DNA of 64,000 bases, taken from the NCBI GenBank assembly GCA_910578105.1, contig CAJTPD010000002.1, positions 207,269 to 271,268 on the forward strand, given 5' to 3'. The notes beneath the pieces are model-generated. The model made no database searches. It saw nothing but the letters and a program-made list of their open reading frames with translations, and was not told the DNA's origin. Source of the stretch: an uncultured Odoribacter sp. GTDB taxonomy: Bacteria; Bacteroidota; Bacteroidia; Bacteroidales; Marinifilaceae. Positions 43,480-52,600 of this stretch are shown here, one piece after another. The position numbers were made by a program, and so were the translations under genes. Position 1 is the first letter of the stretch. Each line of letters begins with the position of its first letter.

Positions 43480-44517
43480 TTATTCTGTAATTTTTAATGG
43501 TGAACCGTCAACTAAACGGCCTTGGCCGACTACGATTAATTCGTCACCTTCCTGAATTTCGTCACTGATTAGTTCAACCTTATCTTCAAAGCGTTTACCT
43601 AAAGTTACGGCTACCCGTTTTGCTTTTCCGGCTTTGTTCAGGAATACATAACGGTCATTGGCACCCTGTAATTTCAATATGGCGATGGCAGGAGCCACTA
43701 CGGTTTCTGTGTTTCCGATGAAGAAATTGATGTTTCCGTACATACCCGGTCTTAAGGCTTCGTCGTCGTTCGGGATTTTAACTTCTACGGTAAAAGTCCG
43801 TGACGCCGGGTCGATGGTGGGATAAACAATGCTGACCGTACCTTCAAATATCCGGTCCGGATAAAGACTACTTTTCAGTTCGACTTTAGTACCTTTTTTT
43901 ACTGACAGGAAATATTGTTCCGAAAGATTAACATAGGCTTTCAGCGGATTGATTTTTTCAATTGCGATGATAGAAGGTTTTGAGGCTCCTCCGAAGGCCC
44001 CTCCGGTGTAGACTTCACCGTTTTCGAAATATTTGCCTGTAACGACACCGTTGAATGGTGCTAACATCTGGGTGTTTTCTTTAAGGAATTCCACATTTGT
44101 TTTAGCTACTTCATAATTAGTAACGGCTGCATCATATGCTTGTTTGCTGATACTTTGAGTCTCATTCAGCATTTTAGCCCGGTTGTATTCCGTTTCCAGG
44201 TTTTTCAATTGGACTTCGGCCTGTTGCAAATTGGTTTTGTCCATATCTACCAGCAACTGTCCTTTTTTGATTCGGTCGCCTACTTCAACGTAAATTTTAG
44301 AGATACGTCCGGTTGCTGCAGGCGCATAATAGACCTGTTCGTCGGCTTGCAGGTTGGCAGTATAGTCCAGGGTACGGGCAATGTTTTCTTTTTCCAGTTT
44401 CTGTACTTTTACCGGAATAGCTTCAGCGACTGTTGTATCTTTTGATGCTTCTTTCTTGTTGGCGCATCCGGTCAGAACAGCTATTGCTAAGGCAGATAAA
44501 ATAATGTTCTTTATCAT
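43480..44517 (-). CDS. RND periplasmic adaptor lipoprotein (AcrA homologue)
   Basis: A lipoprotein signal (IAVLTGC, Cys18) anchors the adaptor to the inner membrane. The 345-residue protein then has the hairpin-flanking lipoyl halves (YTANLQADEQVYYAPAATGRISKIY and MLAPFNGVVTGKYFENGEV in part), the coiled-coil hairpin between (about 95-150) and beta-barrel domains (FTVEVKIPNDDEALRPGMYG). It links the permease to the outer-membrane channel encoded just upstream. Confidence 0.94.
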   Translation of the reverse strand: MIKNIILSALAIAVLTGCANKKEASKDTTVAEAIPVKVQKLEKENIARTLDYTANLQADEQVYYAPAATGRISKIYVEVGDRIKKGQLLVDMDKTNLQQAEVQLKNLETEYNRAKMLNETQSISKQAYDAAVTNYEVAKTNVEFLKENTQMLAPFNGVVTGKYFENGEVYTGGAFGGASKPSIIAIEKINPLKAYVNLSEQYFLSVKKGTKVELKSSLYPDRIFEGTVSIVYPTIDPASRTFTVEVKIPNDDEALRPGMYGNINFFIGNTETVVAPAIAILKLQGANDRYVFLNKAGKAKRVAVTLGKRFEDKVELISDEIQEGDELIVVGQGRLVDGSPLKITE

Positions 44518-44539
44518 TGTTTTTGTGTTTATATTGTTT

Positions 44540-45838
44540 TTATTTCAATTCGTTATATAATTTTTCCAGTTGAGTCTGAGCTTGCAGGAGGGTCAGACAA
44601 GCTGAGGTATAATTATTTTCTGCTGTCAGATAGTTGTTGTTTGCCTGGGTCAGATCGAGGCTTGATACTGCTCCGGCATTGTATTTATGCCGATAGTTTT
44701 CCAATACTTTTTTAGCTACCTGTATGTTATCTTTTTGCAGATTGTAATCTTCCAAAGCATTTTTGAGGGCGAATTTATATTGTTCTTCCTGCAAATTCAG
44801 TTGGTCTTCCAGTAAACTTTTGTTTAACGTAGTTTGCTCCAATGTGATTTTTTCCTGGTCTAACTGAGCTTTCCGTTGCAATCCTGAAAAAACCGGAATG
44901 CTCATAGTCACGCTTGCTGAATGTTTCGGACTGAAATCCAGGCTGGGTTTCAGGATTTTATAAGTATATCCGTAATTGGCTGATATGGTCGGGGAAAAGG
45001 CCCATTTTTTCAACCCCACCATTTTCTTTTGCAATTCTTCCTGTGTTTGCATCAGTTGGTATTGCAGGTTGGAGTTGATATCAAATTTTTGTGTCGCCAG
45101 TTTCAGGAATTTATCTTCTGCCAGGAAAAGTTCCAACGGGTCGGTTAGTGTTAACGGAGTGCCGGCTTGCAAGCCTAATTGCAGGCGTAATAAATTATAA
45201 TTTACGTCGACAGTCCGTTGCATGGCCAGTAAGCTGTTTTTTAGTTGTCCCACGGTAATTCTGATTTGGTCAACGTCGGTTATTTCAGCAGTTCCTGCTT
45301 TGTACATGTTTTCCGTGTGTTGCTGAATTTCGCTCATGTTTTGCAGGTTTTCCTTTACAATTTTCATGAGACGTTCACTTACTAATACCGTATAGTAAGA
45401 ATCGTAAACCGTTTCTTTAATATCCAGTTCTGTTACATCTACCTGTTGTGCTGCAATTTGTTTTGCGATTTTACTGGTTTGTATTCCTAAAATCCACTGG
45501 CCATTGAAGAGGAGTTGTGATACGCTGACTCCTACACTTGACTGGTCTTTCAGTACAGTTGATTGGGAAGAACCCGGAAAACTCATTTTGTATTTGAAGT
45601 TTGTACTGTAATTCAGGTCTCCGTTGATTTGCGGTAGTCCCTGAGAGATGGCTTCGGTTACCATCTTGTTTTTTAATTCAATGTCCATTTGCGATACCTG
45701 CAATTCTTTGTTGTATTTTACAGCAAAGTTTACGGCTTCTTCCAGTGTCAGACTCCTGGGCTCATCCGGAGTGGTTTGAGCCTGTAGTATCCACGGGATA
45801 AGGACCGCAATAAATGTGATTAGTACTCCTCTTTTCAT
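44540..45838 (-). CDS. TolC-family outer-membrane efflux channel
   Basis: The protein has a signal peptide from MKRGVLITFIAVLIPW to LQAQ, then two TolC repeats with LTLEEAVNFAVKYNKELQ and the mirror segment KFALKNALEDYNLQKDNIQ in coiled-coil regions. It completes the efflux system with the downstream adaptor and permease. The frame is open to an ATG at 45892, but the extra 18 residues are polar and precede the signal peptide, so the start at 45838 is preferred. The adaptor gene follows 22 bp later. Confidence 0.92.
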   Translation of the reverse strand: MKRGVLITFIAVLIPWILQAQTTPDEPRSLTLEEAVNFAVKYNKELQVSQMDIELKNKMVTEAISQGLPQINGDLNYSTNFKYKMSFPGSSQSTVLKDQSSVGVSVSQLLFNGQWILGIQTSKIAKQIAAQQVDVTELDIKETVYDSYYTVLVSERLMKIVKENLQNMSEIQQHTENMYKAGTAEITDVDQIRITVGQLKNSLLAMQRTVDVNYNLLRLQLGLQAGTPLTLTDPLELFLAEDKFLKLATQKFDINSNLQYQLMQTQEELQKKMVGLKKWAFSPTISANYGYTYKILKPSLDFSPKHSASVTMSIPVFSGLQRKAQLDQEKITLEQTTLNKSLLEDQLNLQEEQYKFALKNALEDYNLQKDNIQVAKKVLENYRHKYNAGAVSSLDLTQANNNYLTAENNYTSACLTLLQAQTQLEKLYNELK

Positions 45839-45969
45839 TCTGTTTAAATTATTGATTTTATTATTTCCTTTCCTTTTTTGCACTGTTTCCATACTTTACA
45901 AATTATATACCAATATTGGGATACATTTGAAAATTTTCTTGTCTGAACAGCTTTTCTTGTTTATTTTTT

Positions 45970-46590
45970 TTATTTATTAAGTAATTTTTCCAATTCACTC
46001 ATTCCCTGAGGAGTGGTAAAACTCCGGATGACATTTTCTACGATGGTGGAAACAATTATATCCAGCGGATATTTGATGTCACTGATCATTTCGGGTTCTC
46101 CCAAAAAAGTCATTTGTTTTACAAACAGGTATACCTGTACTTCTTTATTGATGTTGGGTCTGAAAAATCCTTCCCGGATACCTTTGTCTATGACTTCGTG
46201 GAATAGGCTGTGAATAAATACCTGGTCTTGTTCATTTATTTTTTGATACACATCGGGATGATATTTTTTCAAATCGAATAGGTTGGCGGGCATTCTGCTG
46301 TTTAGGCCGGCTATGATGTGGTCCCGTATGGATAGCATGATTTGGATGGCATTGTGTTGTTTCAGCTTTTCTGTATCTTTCCGGGTCCGGTTGTTGTTTC
46401 TCCGGTGGAGGAATACTTGCTCGACAACATCGTCTTTGTTGCTGAAAAACTGGTATAGTGTTTTTTTAGAAATTTTGAGATGCGAGCAAATATCATCCAT
46501 AGAAGTGCTACGTAGACCATATTTCAGAAATAATTCCGAAATATTTTCCAACAGTTCTTCCTTTGTCCGGTAAAATTCGTTTTCTGTCAT
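45970..46590 (-). CDS. TetR-family transcriptional regulator
   Basis: From the ATG at 46590 the 206-residue protein has a TetR helix-turn-helix (ISELFLKYGLRSTSMDD and ICSHLKISKKTLYQFFSNKDD) and a C-terminal ligand-binding, dimerising domain. It lies 130 bp upstream of the TolC-like gene on the same strand and is the likely local repressor of the pump. An upstream ATG at 46677 is open, but it would begin about 10 bp past the -7 box TACTTTTG (minus strand, 46675-46682), so the shorter form fits better. Confidence 0.88.
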   Translation of the reverse strand: MTENEFYRTKEELLENISELFLKYGLRSTSMDDICSHLKISKKTLYQFFSNKDDVVEQVFLHRRNNNRTRKDTEKLKQHNAIQIMLSIRDHIIAGLNSRMPANLFDLKKYHPDVYQKINEQDQVFIHSLFHEVIDKGIREGFFRPNINKEVQVYLFVKQMTFLGEPEMISDIKYPLDIIVSTIVENVIRSFTTPQGMSELEKLLNK

Positions 46591-46925
46591 ATGAATCAAT
46601 ATACATTTGGATTTGTACGTTTTGTACAATTCACGGGAGGAAACGAAATGTATAAAAAATGTTTCCATGGGTCGCAAAAGTACAAAAATCGTGCCAACAT
46701 GAAATTAAAAACTTGTTAAAAATTATTATATAAATGGGAAGTTACTGATAAGTTTCAGGTAGTTAGCTTTAGTTTATCCGGTATCCCGGAAATAGATGCG
46801 GAGTGATATAGGATGCGGAGACAGGTATAAATGTCTGTAAATCGTAAAAAGAATTCAAATAAGAGCGGGAGTTTTAATTCGCCGGGATAATGTATTATCA
46901 GTATTTGTTTTTGTATTTTTGCAGC

Positions 46926-48863
46926 ATGATTGACCAAGCGACAGTACAGAAAATTTTTGATGCAGCTGATATTTATGAGGTTGTTTCAGACTTTGTAAGT
47001 TTGAAAAAACGAGGTGTGAATTATGTTGGCTGTTGTCCTTTTCATAATGAAAAAACGGGTTCTTTTACCGTTTCCCCGTCCAAAGGGATTTATAAATGCT
47101 TTGGTTGCGGTAAGGGGGGGAATGCCGTGAATTTTATTATGGAACATGAGCAATTGTCTTATGTTGAGGCTTTAAGGTGGCTGGCTGCCAAGTATAATAT
47201 TATTGTTGAGGAAAAAGAGCTTTCCGAGCACGAAAAGCAAGAGAAGTCGGAACGGGAGAGTATGTTGATTGTCACCAATTACGCCGAAGAGTTTTTTGTA
47301 GAACAACTTTGGAATACGGATGAGGGAAAATCAGTGGGGATGGGTTATTTCCGCCGCAGGGGTCTGGATGACCAGACTATAGAAAAGTTTGGTTTAGGAT
47401 ATTGTCCGGAGGCTTGGGACGGGTTGACAAAAGCTGCGTTGGGGAAAGGGTATAAACAAGAATTTTTAGTAAAAACCGGTTTGACAATAGAGTCGGATCG
47501 GGGCTTGTTTGACCGTTTCCGGGCGAGGGTGATGTTTCCTATCCGGGATTTGGCCGGTAAGATTATAGCTTTTGGCGGCCGTATCATGACCAATGATAAG
47601 AAAAGTGCCAAGTACCTGAATTCGCCTGAGTCCGAAATTTATCATAAGAGCCGGACGTTATACGGAATTTATTTTGCGAAGAAAAGTATTGTGCAGCACA
47701 ACCGTTGCTATCTGGTTGAGGGGTATCTGGATGTTATTTCTTTTCATCAGAAGGGCATAGAGAATACAGTGGCTTCCTCGGGGACTTCACTGACGATAGA
47801 ACAAATCCGTCTGATTCGTCGTCTGACACCTAATGTCACTATCATTTATGACGGAGATGCTGCAGGTGTGAAGGCGTCTTTACGGGGGATTGATTTGGTG
47901 CTGGAAGAAGGGTTGAATGTCCGGGTGGTTTCATTGCCTGAAGGAGAAGACCCGGATTCTTATGCACAGGCTCATACTGCTGATGAAGTGTTGGAGTATG
48001 TGGCTGCTCATGAAACGGATTTTATTCATTTTAAGACCAAACTGTTGCTGGACCAGGCTGGTAACGATCCGGTGGAACGGGCAAAACTGATTACGGATAT
48101 TGTAAAGAGTATTTCGCTGATTCCGGATAATATTACCCGTTCTGTGTATGTGCAGGAAACTGCGAATCAGTTGAAAGTAGAGGAAGAGGTGTTGTATAAC
48201 GAGATTGCCCGTCTCCGTAAAGGGAAAACACCCGGACCGGTGTCATTGCCTTATAAAACACCCGGGCGACCGGTTCCGAAAGTAACTTTGACTCCTTTAA
48301 AGACAGGCGGAGTTACTCCTTGCGACATAGAAGAGATGATGTTGGTGCGTTATTTGTTATTATTCGGCGAACAGGAACTTTACGAGGAAGAGCATGAGGG
48401 AAAGGTAGTTCTGATAACAGTGGGTGAATACATTATACATGAATTGGCTGAAGACGAACTACTTATGCTGAATTCCAGATTACAGGAAATTCAGCAGGAA
48501 TATCGTCGGCAATATAAAACAGCCGGTTTTATAGCAGCAAAATATTTTATTGGCCATTCTAATCCGGACATAAGTGCAATTGTAGCTGATATTTTGAGCG
48601 AACCTTATGAATTGAGTAAAATATGGACTGCAAAAGATGTTTCGGCTAAAACTGAGGAGATGATGCTGGGAGAGTTACTTCCTAAAATTGTGGATAATTA
48701 CAAAATGCGCCGGATAGAGATGATGTGTAAGGAAGCCGACCTTAAAATTCTGGAATTTCAGAATGCCGGAAATACAGAGGAAGTGCTGGAGTGGATAAAA
48801 AAGAAGAATACCATGGTGAAAGTCCGCGCCCGCCTGAATGAAAAATTGAAAAGGACTGTTTAA
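46926..48863 (+). CDS. dnaG: DNA primase
   Basis: DnaG makes RNA primers at the replication fork. From the ATG at 46926 it has 645 residues: the CHC2 zinc finger (CCPFHNEKTGSFTV and YKCFGCGKGGN), the RNA-polymerase core with TOPRIM motifs (LVEGYLDVISFHQKG, IYDGDAAGVKAS), and a C-terminal DnaB-binding domain. The start MIDQATVQKIFDAADIYEVV is the family norm. TATTTTTG (46914-46921) ends 4 bp before the ATG, so the message may be leaderless or nearly so. The upstream 210 bp show no other gene. Confidence 0.96.
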   Translation: MIDQATVQKIFDAADIYEVVSDFVSLKKRGVNYVGCCPFHNEKTGSFTVSPSKGIYKCFGCGKGGNAVNFIMEHEQLSYVEALRWLAAKYNIIVEEKELSEHEKQEKSERESMLIVTNYAEEFFVEQLWNTDEGKSVGMGYFRRRGLDDQTIEKFGLGYCPEAWDGLTKAALGKGYKQEFLVKTGLTIESDRGLFDRFRARVMFPIRDLAGKIIAFGGRIMTNDKKSAKYLNSPESEIYHKSRTLYGIYFAKKSIVQHNRCYLVEGYLDVISFHQKGIENTVASSGTSLTIEQIRLIRRLTPNVTIIYDGDAAGVKASLRGIDLVLEEGLNVRVVSLPEGEDPDSYAQAHTADEVLEYVAAHETDFIHFKTKLLLDQAGNDPVERAKLITDIVKSISLIPDNITRSVYVQETANQLKVEEEVLYNEIARLRKGKTPGPVSLPYKTPGRPVPKVTLTPLKTGGVTPCDIEEMMLVRYLLLFGEQELYEEEHEGKVVLITVGEYIIHELAEDELLMLNSRLQEIQQEYRRQYKTAGFIAAKYFIGHSNPDISAIVADILSEPYELSKIWTAKDVSAKTEEMMLGELLPKIVDNYKMRRIEMMCKEADLKILEFQNAGNTEEVLEWIKKKNTMVKVRARLNEKLKRTV

Positions 48864-48869
48864 TAGTCT

Positions 48870-48919
48870 GAATAGGATGTAGAAAGACTATAAAATCATA
48901 TCACTTCCTATTCAACTTT
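48870..48919 (+). terminator. Possible terminator of dnaG
   Basis: GAATAGGA pairs with TCCTATTC across a 28-base loop, followed by AACTTTTATTT. Weak by itself, but placed 7 bp after the dnaG stop. Confidence 0.4.
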
Positions 48920-48977
48920 TATTTAACCCCTATTCTCCTCTTATTTACTCCTTATTGCTGACGGGCGTGTCCGGGGA

Positions 48978-49682
48978 TTAAATAAATTTCTCGCGGTTTT
49001 GGGTTTTATAAAGACCGGTGAGCAGGCAGATAAGACTGGCCAGGAGGATAATAATACGGTTGTTGACTACCGTGTTATAAAAAATTTCGGGGTTTTTGTC
49101 GAGGGGGAGGTGAAAAGGATTAAGAAAAAGGTTCCATTTACTATCTCCCAGAATACCGTTCAGGATGAAGAGTAGCAGTCCGATGACAATGATAAATACG
49201 GCGGTACCATTACCGTTCCGGACGATTGTGCTGAGCATGAAGCAAAGCATGCCGATGAATAGTGCCGGTACCATGGCTTGTATGGCCAATTCGGCCGGAG
49301 GAACTTCGACCACCAGCCAGTTTGTGACTGCTGAAAGAAACAGAGTCAGTATAAAACAAATACAATAAGAAATGAGCAGGCGAAACAGCCATACTTTGTA
49401 ACGATAGTTGGGAATCCCGAAAATGATTTCTATGATTTTGGCATCCTGGTCATTTTGGATACCGAAACAGGCGGGATAAAATATCAATAGAATGGAAGGA
49501 ACCAGTAGCATGTTGTAACCGGATGCAGTTGTAATTTCATCATCCGATATCAGACTTAATGCTACGGTCAGTATATAAAATCCAACGGCACTCAGTACAA
49601 AATACAGAAACTTATTTCCAAAGATGATTTTTATATTGTATTTTGTAAGTTTGGTTAGCGGAGCTATGATATATGATTTCAT
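48978..49682 (-). CDS. ABC-2 type permease subunit
   Basis: The 234-residue protein has six predicted helices and no large soluble domain. The DAKIIEIIFGIPNYRYKVWLFRLLISY region is like the coupling segment of ABC-2 permeases. It starts 11 bp after the RND-ABC fusion gene and is the last gene of the export operon, so it is the obvious membrane partner of the ATPase domain in that fusion. Its substrate is unknown. Confidence 0.82.
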   Translation of the reverse strand: MKSYIIAPLTKLTKYNIKIIFGNKFLYFVLSAVGFYILTVALSLISDDEITTASGYNMLLVPSILLIFYPACFGIQNDQDAKIIEIIFGIPNYRYKVWLFRLLISYCICFILTLFLSAVTNWLVVEVPPAELAIQAMVPALFIGMLCFMLSTIVRNGNGTAVFIIVIGLLLFILNGILGDSKWNLFLNPFHLPLDKNPEIFYNTVVNNRIIILLASLICLLTGLYKTQNREKFI

Positions 49683-49693
49683 GGAATCTTGTG

Positions 49694-52600
49694 TTATTGT
49701 GTAATGATTTGTTCGTTATTTGCAAGTTTGACACTTCTCAGTAACCATAAATAGGAGTCTTCCAGCAGAGGTGTAGTCCGGACAGCATGGGGAACAGGTT
49801 GTTTTTCGGACAGGCACCGCACTTTGATATTTTCGCCGTTGCGGATATGGTGGACGAGTAACAAGTCTGCCGGCAATTTTGCAAATTCCCGGGCCGGGAT
49901 TTCGAAGGTCCAGGTTACGTCTTTAGCGATTTCAGCCATATCTGCCGGTGTACCGTAATATTTCAGAGAACCTTTGTTGATGACGCCAACCTGGTTACAG
50001 GAGCTGGCAATGTCTTCAATAATGTGCGTGGAGAAAATCACAATACGGCTGCGTGAAAGTTCCACTAACAGATTACGGAACCGGATTCGTTCCCGGGGGT
50101 CTAGTCCGGCAGTAGGTTCGTCAACAACGAGAATGCGGGGTAGATTGAGTAAAGTCTGGGCAATCCCGATACGTTGTTTCATACCACCGGAAAATCCGCC
50201 GATTTTTTTGTCTTTGTTTTCATACATATGGACTGCTTCCAGTACTTCAGTAATGCGTTTCCGGCGAATCTCCGGGTTGTAAATTCCTTTCAGTAACGCC
50301 TGATATTCCAAAAATTCCCAGGAAGTCAGATTTTCGTAAGTTCCGAATTCCTGTGGCAGATAACCGATAAGTCCTTGTAATTCTTCTCGTTTGCTTTGTG
50401 TGTCTATGCCATTGATGAATATTTTTCCGTAGCTTTGTTCGAAGATTCCGCAGATGATACGCATCAGGGTTGTTTTACCGGCACCATTAGGCCCTAATAA
50501 TCCGAACATTCCTGTGTGTATATCCATAGATACGGCGTTCAGTGCTTTAAAAGGTTCTTTTTTGTAACCGATAACCGGGATTTTGGTTGCGGCTTGGTAT
50601 ATGGTTTTTCTGAGATTCCGGAAATGTCCTTCGAGCAGGTCAACGTTGATGTTGTATTTCCGGATCCGGTGGGCCAGATAATTGATAGTTATTCCGGTAT
50701 ACCAAAGCAGGCCTGATAGAACAGGCAATCCGGAATCGGAAAACTTGACTGCTGCCCATATCAATGAAAGAAGAGGTGAAATATAATAGATTACGGAGAA
50801 CAATATTTGCATGCACCATTGTCCCCAGCGTTTATGCCGGGCTGTAAAATATTCTTTTCCTATGGTTGCAAGCCGGGATATTAATTCCCACGTACAAACT
50901 GCAAAAAAGATGGCCCAGAAAGTGAGTACCTGATAAAAGTAGGTAAAGTAAATCATAAAACCGGTGACAGGGATTATCCATACCAATACCCTCAGGTCCT
51001 TAAAAGTACGGTATTCCACTTGGATTCCCAATCTTTTGCGGGTCCGATTGCCGGATTGCCATTCTCTTTTAAATTCGTTTGGGCGGCCGTATATCTTTAC
51101 CAGATTGCGGATAGAAATATGTATTTCTTCGTCCGGGGAAATAATACGGCTGTTGGCTTGCCGGAGACTGGTTTCAATGAACCAGGTGGCACCCGGTATC
51201 AGGATAACGGCTCCAATCAGATAACCTAAACGCCATAACAGTGAATCGGTGAATGAATATATACCGATTACAGCCAGGACCAGTAATGCGATTTGACATA
51301 TTTTCATGGTCAGGCTTTGGGTTCGTAGACGGTGTAGGGCATCTTCAAGTCCTGAATAAAGAGTCGGGATAATAATTAAAGTAAGCAAAGTACTCATGGT
51401 AAGTCCTCCGATAACTGTAATAGCAAACGGAGCTCCCAATCCTGCCACAAATTCTCCTTGTCCCATAGCCAGAGGAAACATGGCCACAATTGTGGTGATT
51501 GCTGTAATTAAGATGGGACGTATCCGGGAAATACCGGCAATAATCAGTGCCCGTGGTTTACGGTAGCCTTGCCGGCGGAGTTGTGAAGTGTAGTCGATGA
51601 GTATAATGCTGTTGTTGACGACAATTCCGATGAGAATGATGAAGCCCACCAGTACATTTGCACTTAACAGGGAATTGCTGGTGAACAGGAGGGCTAATAA
51701 TGAGCCGATGGCTGCCAGCGGAATGGCAAACATGAGTACCACGGGAGCTGTCAGTGATTCAAATACTGAAGCCAAAATCATGTAAATAATGACGAATGCA
51801 GCCAAAATCAGGAAAGTGAATTCACTGGTCTCATCTTCTTCATGGACGACTTCCACAGCGATACCGCTGGGTATGTCGGAGTTCCGGACAAGTTCGTCGA
51901 TTTCAAATCTGGCTTCTTCGAGGATGGATTTAGATTCGTTAACGTCTGAATTAAAGCGGTAATTGACATTGATTTCGTTGTCCTGGTTCAGCCGGTTAAT
52001 ATTTCCCTGTCCCCGGGTGAGATTAATGCGGCTGAAGCTGCGTAAATCAGTGATGGAATTCCGGGTTGTGGTAATTTCCATATTACGCAAGTCTTCCAGG
52101 TTGCGTACCGGATTTTCGCCTTCTGTTTCTTTTTTTTCTGCCAGTTCTTTATCTTTGATGATGATGTCATACTCCTGGTCACCGGCTTTGTATTTGATTG
52201 AAGTTGTATTCTGCGGGGAAAAATTGTTCAGTTCATTTACTACGTTGTTTGGGGTAACGTCTTGAATGCCCATAAGATATTGGTCAAAAATGATACGGGC
52301 TTCGGGATTTCCCCGGTTTGAACTGACGGAAGAGTAGCTGATGTTGTCAAGTTCTTCAATTTGATATTTGAGTAGTTCTGCCAGATTGGCCATTTTTTCA
52401 AAATCCTGGCCTTTGATTACGATTTTTTCACTTTGGCTGCCCATACCCAGCTTTTTCAGTAAGTCCGAACTGCCGCCGAACATGGCATCACCTCCTCCTC
52501 CCTGAAAGTTGTCACTGCTTTCGCTGGCTTCAAAGCTGACATTACTGATGCGTAGTCCCTGAGTCAGGTTGATAACCAGATTTTTAAGTTCGTTTAAAGT

